In this document: piece after piece, positions 62,080-64,000 of the stretch | How the letters are laid out: every line of letters begins with the position of its first letter | Position numbering within the stretch: position 1 is the stretch's first letter | Assembly: GCA_039986595.1 (NCBI GenBank) | Contig: JBDWQJ010000004.1 | Location: 744,001-808,000 of the forward strand | DNA from: Lentilitoribacter sp039986595 | GTDB taxonomy: Bacteria; Pseudomonadota; Alphaproteobacteria; Rhizobiales; Rhizobiaceae | DNA length: 64,000 nt | Direction of reading: 5' to 3' | Program-made: the position numbers and the translations under genes | The notes under the pieces: model-generated | Told to the model about the DNA's origin: nothing | What the model saw: the letters and a program-made list of their open reading frames with translations, nothing else | The model's database searches: none

Positions 62080-62868
62080 ATGTTCAAAAAACTAAAACTT
62101 ATATTGTCGGCCGCTGCATTTATTGCTGTTGGAACTGTTGGTCAGGCCCATGCCGAGCTGTCTGATATTCTATCAAGCGGTACAATCAAAATTGCGATCC
62201 CTGAGAATTTTTCACCCTTTGGATCGCTAGGTGCTGAAGGTGAATATGTTGGTTATGATGTTGATGTTGCAAAATTGATTGCAGAAGATTTAGGTGTGGA
62301 GCTTGAATTGGTTCCGGTGACATCAAAACAACGAATTCCATTTTTGGAGACAGATAAAGTTGATTTGGTAATCTCATCAATGGGCGCTAATCCTTCACGG
62401 GCGAAATCAATTTGGTTCTCGTCAGCCTATGCGCCGTTCTTTTCAGGTGCATTTGCAAAATCTGATGTTGAAATTTCAACTGTTGCAGATCTTGCAGGTA
62501 AGAAAGTTGGTCTGACGGGCGGTACGCTTGAAGATTTGGAAATTACGGACACAGCACCGGAAGGGACAGAGATCATCCGATTTGGCGATAATGCTGCTTC
62601 TTTGTCAGCGTTCTTATCGGGTCAGGTTGATGTTTTGGTAACGGGTAACACGGTTGCAGCAAAACTATCTGCAGATAATCCAGATCTTTCGATTGAAACA
62701 AAGTTTATCATCAAAGAATCTCCTGCATTTATGGGGCTCAAAAAGGGCGATATTAATTTGCTACAATGGGTCAATGTCTTCATTTTGCATAAGAAACTTG
62801 GCGGCGATCTGAACACGATGTCTGAAAAGTGGTTGGGTCAGAAGCTGCCACCTTTGCCAAGCCTATAG
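62080..62868 (+). CDS. Polar amino acid type periplasmic binding protein (SBP_bac_3)
   Basis: 262 residues with signal peptide ending GQAHA. Typical features: GTIKIAIPENFSPFGSLGAEGEYVGYDVDVAKLIAEDLG, RIPFLETDKVDLVISSM and DLAGKKVGLTGGTLED. A terminator follows directly, so this is the last gene of the operon starting at 55837. Confidence 0.9.
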   Translation: MFKKLKLILSAAAFIAVGTVGQAHAELSDILSSGTIKIAIPENFSPFGSLGAEGEYVGYDVDVAKLIAEDLGVELELVPVTSKQRIPFLETDKVDLVISSMGANPSRAKSIWFSSAYAPFFSGAFAKSDVEISTVADLAGKKVGLTGGTLEDLEITDTAPEGTEIIRFGDNAASLSAFLSGQVDVLVTGNTVAAKLSADNPDLSIETKFIIKESPAFMGLKKGDINLLQWVNVFILHKKLGGDLNTMSEKWLGQKLPPLPSL

Positions 62869-62879
62869 TTTAGATTTAA

Positions 62880-62921
62880 AGCCCTTTGCCGATATTGCTT
62901 GCATCGCGCAGGGGGCTTTTT
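62880..62921 (+). terminator. Rho-independent terminator of the 55.8-62.9 kb operon
   Basis: AGCCCTTTGC (62880-62889) pairs with GCAGGGGGCT (62908-62917), two G-U pairs, 18-base loop, then TTTTT. It lies 11 bases after the binding-protein stop. Confidence 0.8.
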
Positions 62922-62926
62922 ATGTT

Positions 62927-63805
62927 ATGAAGCATACCATGGATATAAGAGCCGCTACACAATCTGAATTTGAAACAGTTACTAAGTGGGCTGCCGATGA
63001 AGGCTGGAACCCGGGACTTAATGATCTTGAAGCATTTTATGCTGCTGATCCTGAAGGGTTTTTAATTGGCATTGATGATGGTGATATTGTTGGTTCAATT
63101 TCAGTTGTTAAATATGGTGCTGACTATGGATTTTTAGGGTTTTATATTGTTCATCCAAAATATCGCGGCAAAGGATTTGGTTTGCAAATTTGGAAAGCCG
63201 GGATGGCTCGATTGGCAAGGCGAACGATTGGTCTTGATGGTGTTGTTGAGCAGCAGGATAATTATCGCAAAAGCGGTTATAAATATGCTTATGACAACGT
63301 TCGCTATCAGGGGATTGTCTCAAAACCAAATTTATCCTTGTTAAAGTCTGCTCACCTTGGGCTTGAAATAAGAACTGTGACGAAAGATGATTTTGAACAG
63401 TTAGCTGCTTTGGATAAGCTTTGCTTTGGCGCTGAACGTGAGAGTTTTCTTCGCAGCTGGCTGAATAATGACCAACCGGAATTGCGTTCTAGTATCATGG
63501 CAAGCAGTGATGGATTGATTGCCGGATTTGGCACTATTCGAAAATGTGTCGATGGTTATAAGATCGGGCCATTATTTGCCGAAGATCTGCCAACGGCGAA
63601 ACAACTGCTCGGCGCACTTATCGATAAGCTCCCAACCTCTACTTTAATCACGCTTGATGTGCCTGAACCAAACGCGCAGGCTGTTATGCTTGCTGAAGAG
63701 CTTGAACTTGATCCTGTGTTTTCAACGGCCAGAATGTATCGCGGCAATGCAATTAACGCTAAAATTGAACGTGTTTTTGGAATTACTACTTTTGAGCTAG
63801 GCTAG
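62927..63805 (+). CDS. GNAT-family acetyltransferase with a second GNAT-like half
   Basis: 292 residues. The N-terminal GNAT domain shows DGDIVGSISVVKYG, FLGFYIVHPKYRGKGFGLQIW (acetyl-CoA loop R-G-K-G-F-G). The C-terminal half (LEIRTVTKDDFEQLAALDKLCFG, SSDGLIAGFGTIRKC, KIGPLFAEDLPTAKQLLGALI) matches the Acetyltransf_18/YitH C-terminal domain. The start is only five bases past a terminator, so it may be leaderless or need readthrough; Met at 62939 is an alternative. Substrate unknown. Confidence 0.82.
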   Translation: MKHTMDIRAATQSEFETVTKWAADEGWNPGLNDLEAFYAADPEGFLIGIDDGDIVGSISVVKYGADYGFLGFYIVHPKYRGKGFGLQIWKAGMARLARRTIGLDGVVEQQDNYRKSGYKYAYDNVRYQGIVSKPNLSLLKSAHLGLEIRTVTKDDFEQLAALDKLCFGAERESFLRSWLNNDQPELRSSIMASSDGLIAGFGTIRKCVDGYKIGPLFAEDLPTAKQLLGALIDKLPTSTLITLDVPEPNAQAVMLAEELELDPVFSTARMYRGNAINAKIERVFGITTFELG

Positions 63806-63932
63806 TGATTCAGTTGATTAAATCTGACATTTTACTTGCTAAATTTGCTAAAAATTTGAGCAGTAAAACAGCTTGACACTAAATTAGTCAAACCATAGTC
63901 TCGCTATGATTTTAAAATACAGGAGCAGCTTT

Positions 63933-64000
63933 ATGTCTAAAAATAAAAACGGTATTCACCTATCTCGCCGGACGGTGCTTGCATCAGGTTTGGCGCTAGG
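63933..64000 (+). CDS. Start of a Tat-exported protein, cut by the window end
   Basis: ATG 63933 with AGGAG seven bases upstream. The 22 visible residues, MSKNKNGIHLSRRTVLASG and on, form a twin-arginine signal. The rest lies outside the window. Upstream, TTGACA at 63873-63878 starts an inverted repeat TTGAC-N9-GTCAA, a possible regulated promoter. Confidence 0.7.
   Translation, partial: MSKNKNGIHLSRRTVLASGLAL

Noticed and set aside
1..64000. tRNA, rRNA, CRISPR arrays, prophage or integron features
   Set aside because: None could be recognised by reading; no repeat-spacer pattern, no attachment-site duplications and no cloverleaf-like segments were noticed.

Overview
The window reads as a chromosomal segment of an AT-rich alphaproteobacterium, plausibly a marine Rhizobiales/Rhodobacterales-type heterotroph. 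The basis is the form I aerobic CO dehydrogenase cluster with a CoxC-type MHYT/LytTR regulator, iron boxes of the TGA-N9-TCA type used by RirA-like regulators, and nine ABC importers typical of that lifestyle. No tRNA, rRNA, CRISPR array or intact insertion sequence is visible. Genes are tightly packed, often with ATGA-type overlaps. The assignment to a group is inference from gene content.

Layout. (1) 1-918: the 3' part of an SLC13-type anion permease. (2) 0.9-10.3 kb, minus strand: coxC, coxM-S-L, coxD-E-F-G and a DUF2182 membrane protein, i.e. a CO oxidation locus. A 12-bp direct repeat with a 20-bp period, lying between coxC and coxM, is a good candidate LytTR operator. (3) 10.7-26.8 kb: two sugar-type ABC importers, two LacI-family regulators, and an idonate/gluconate catabolic set (gluconolactonase-like protein, L-idonate 5-dehydrogenase, 5-ketogluconate reductase, gluconokinase, further dehydrogenases). 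Seven near-identical GTTA-N4-TAAC palindromes in five intergenic regions tie these into one apparent regulon. (4) 26.9-32.3 kb: a HupE/UreJ-like membrane protein, a divergent DUF4198-type exported protein, and a branched-chain amino acid type ABC importer (HMGF) without a binding protein. (5) 32.3-36.3 kb: a YnjB-type ABC importer. (6) 36.6-40.05 kb: a corrinoid-uptake operon behind a clear cobalamin riboswitch. (7) 40.2-42.3 kb: a copper-delivery operon (Sco, a YcnI-PCuAC fusion, a small CPDC protein). (8) 42.4-45.8 kb: an iron/siderophore ABC importer with two iron-responsive boxes and a lone transposase-type HTH protein. (9) 45.9-55.6 kb: a minus-strand catabolic unit with a BMP-type nucleoside/purine importer, an amidohydrolase of the 8-oxoguanine deaminase type, a GST, a Rieske oxygenase split over two genes, a small acylphosphatase-like protein and an FCD-type GntR regulator. 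(10) 55.8-62.9 kb: divergent from that regulator, a polyamine-type ABC importer, an Asp/Glu/hydantoin racemase and a polar amino acid type importer lacking its own ATPase. A GNAT protein and the start of a Tat-exported protein close the window.

The most unusual part is the 46-63 kb region. There, a catalytic Rieske oxygenase subunit without a cluster domain and a separate Rieske protein without an iron site are encoded in overlapping genes, next to a GST and purine-type uptake and deamination genes. This resembles, in architecture only, the methylxanthine N-demethylase systems (NdmC/D/E). The pair probably forms one oxygenase acting on an N-heterocycle, but the substrate is unknown.

Several transport operons carry strong intercistronic hairpins next to the binding-protein gene, which suggests differential expression within operons. 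All calls come from reading the sequence; no searches were run.
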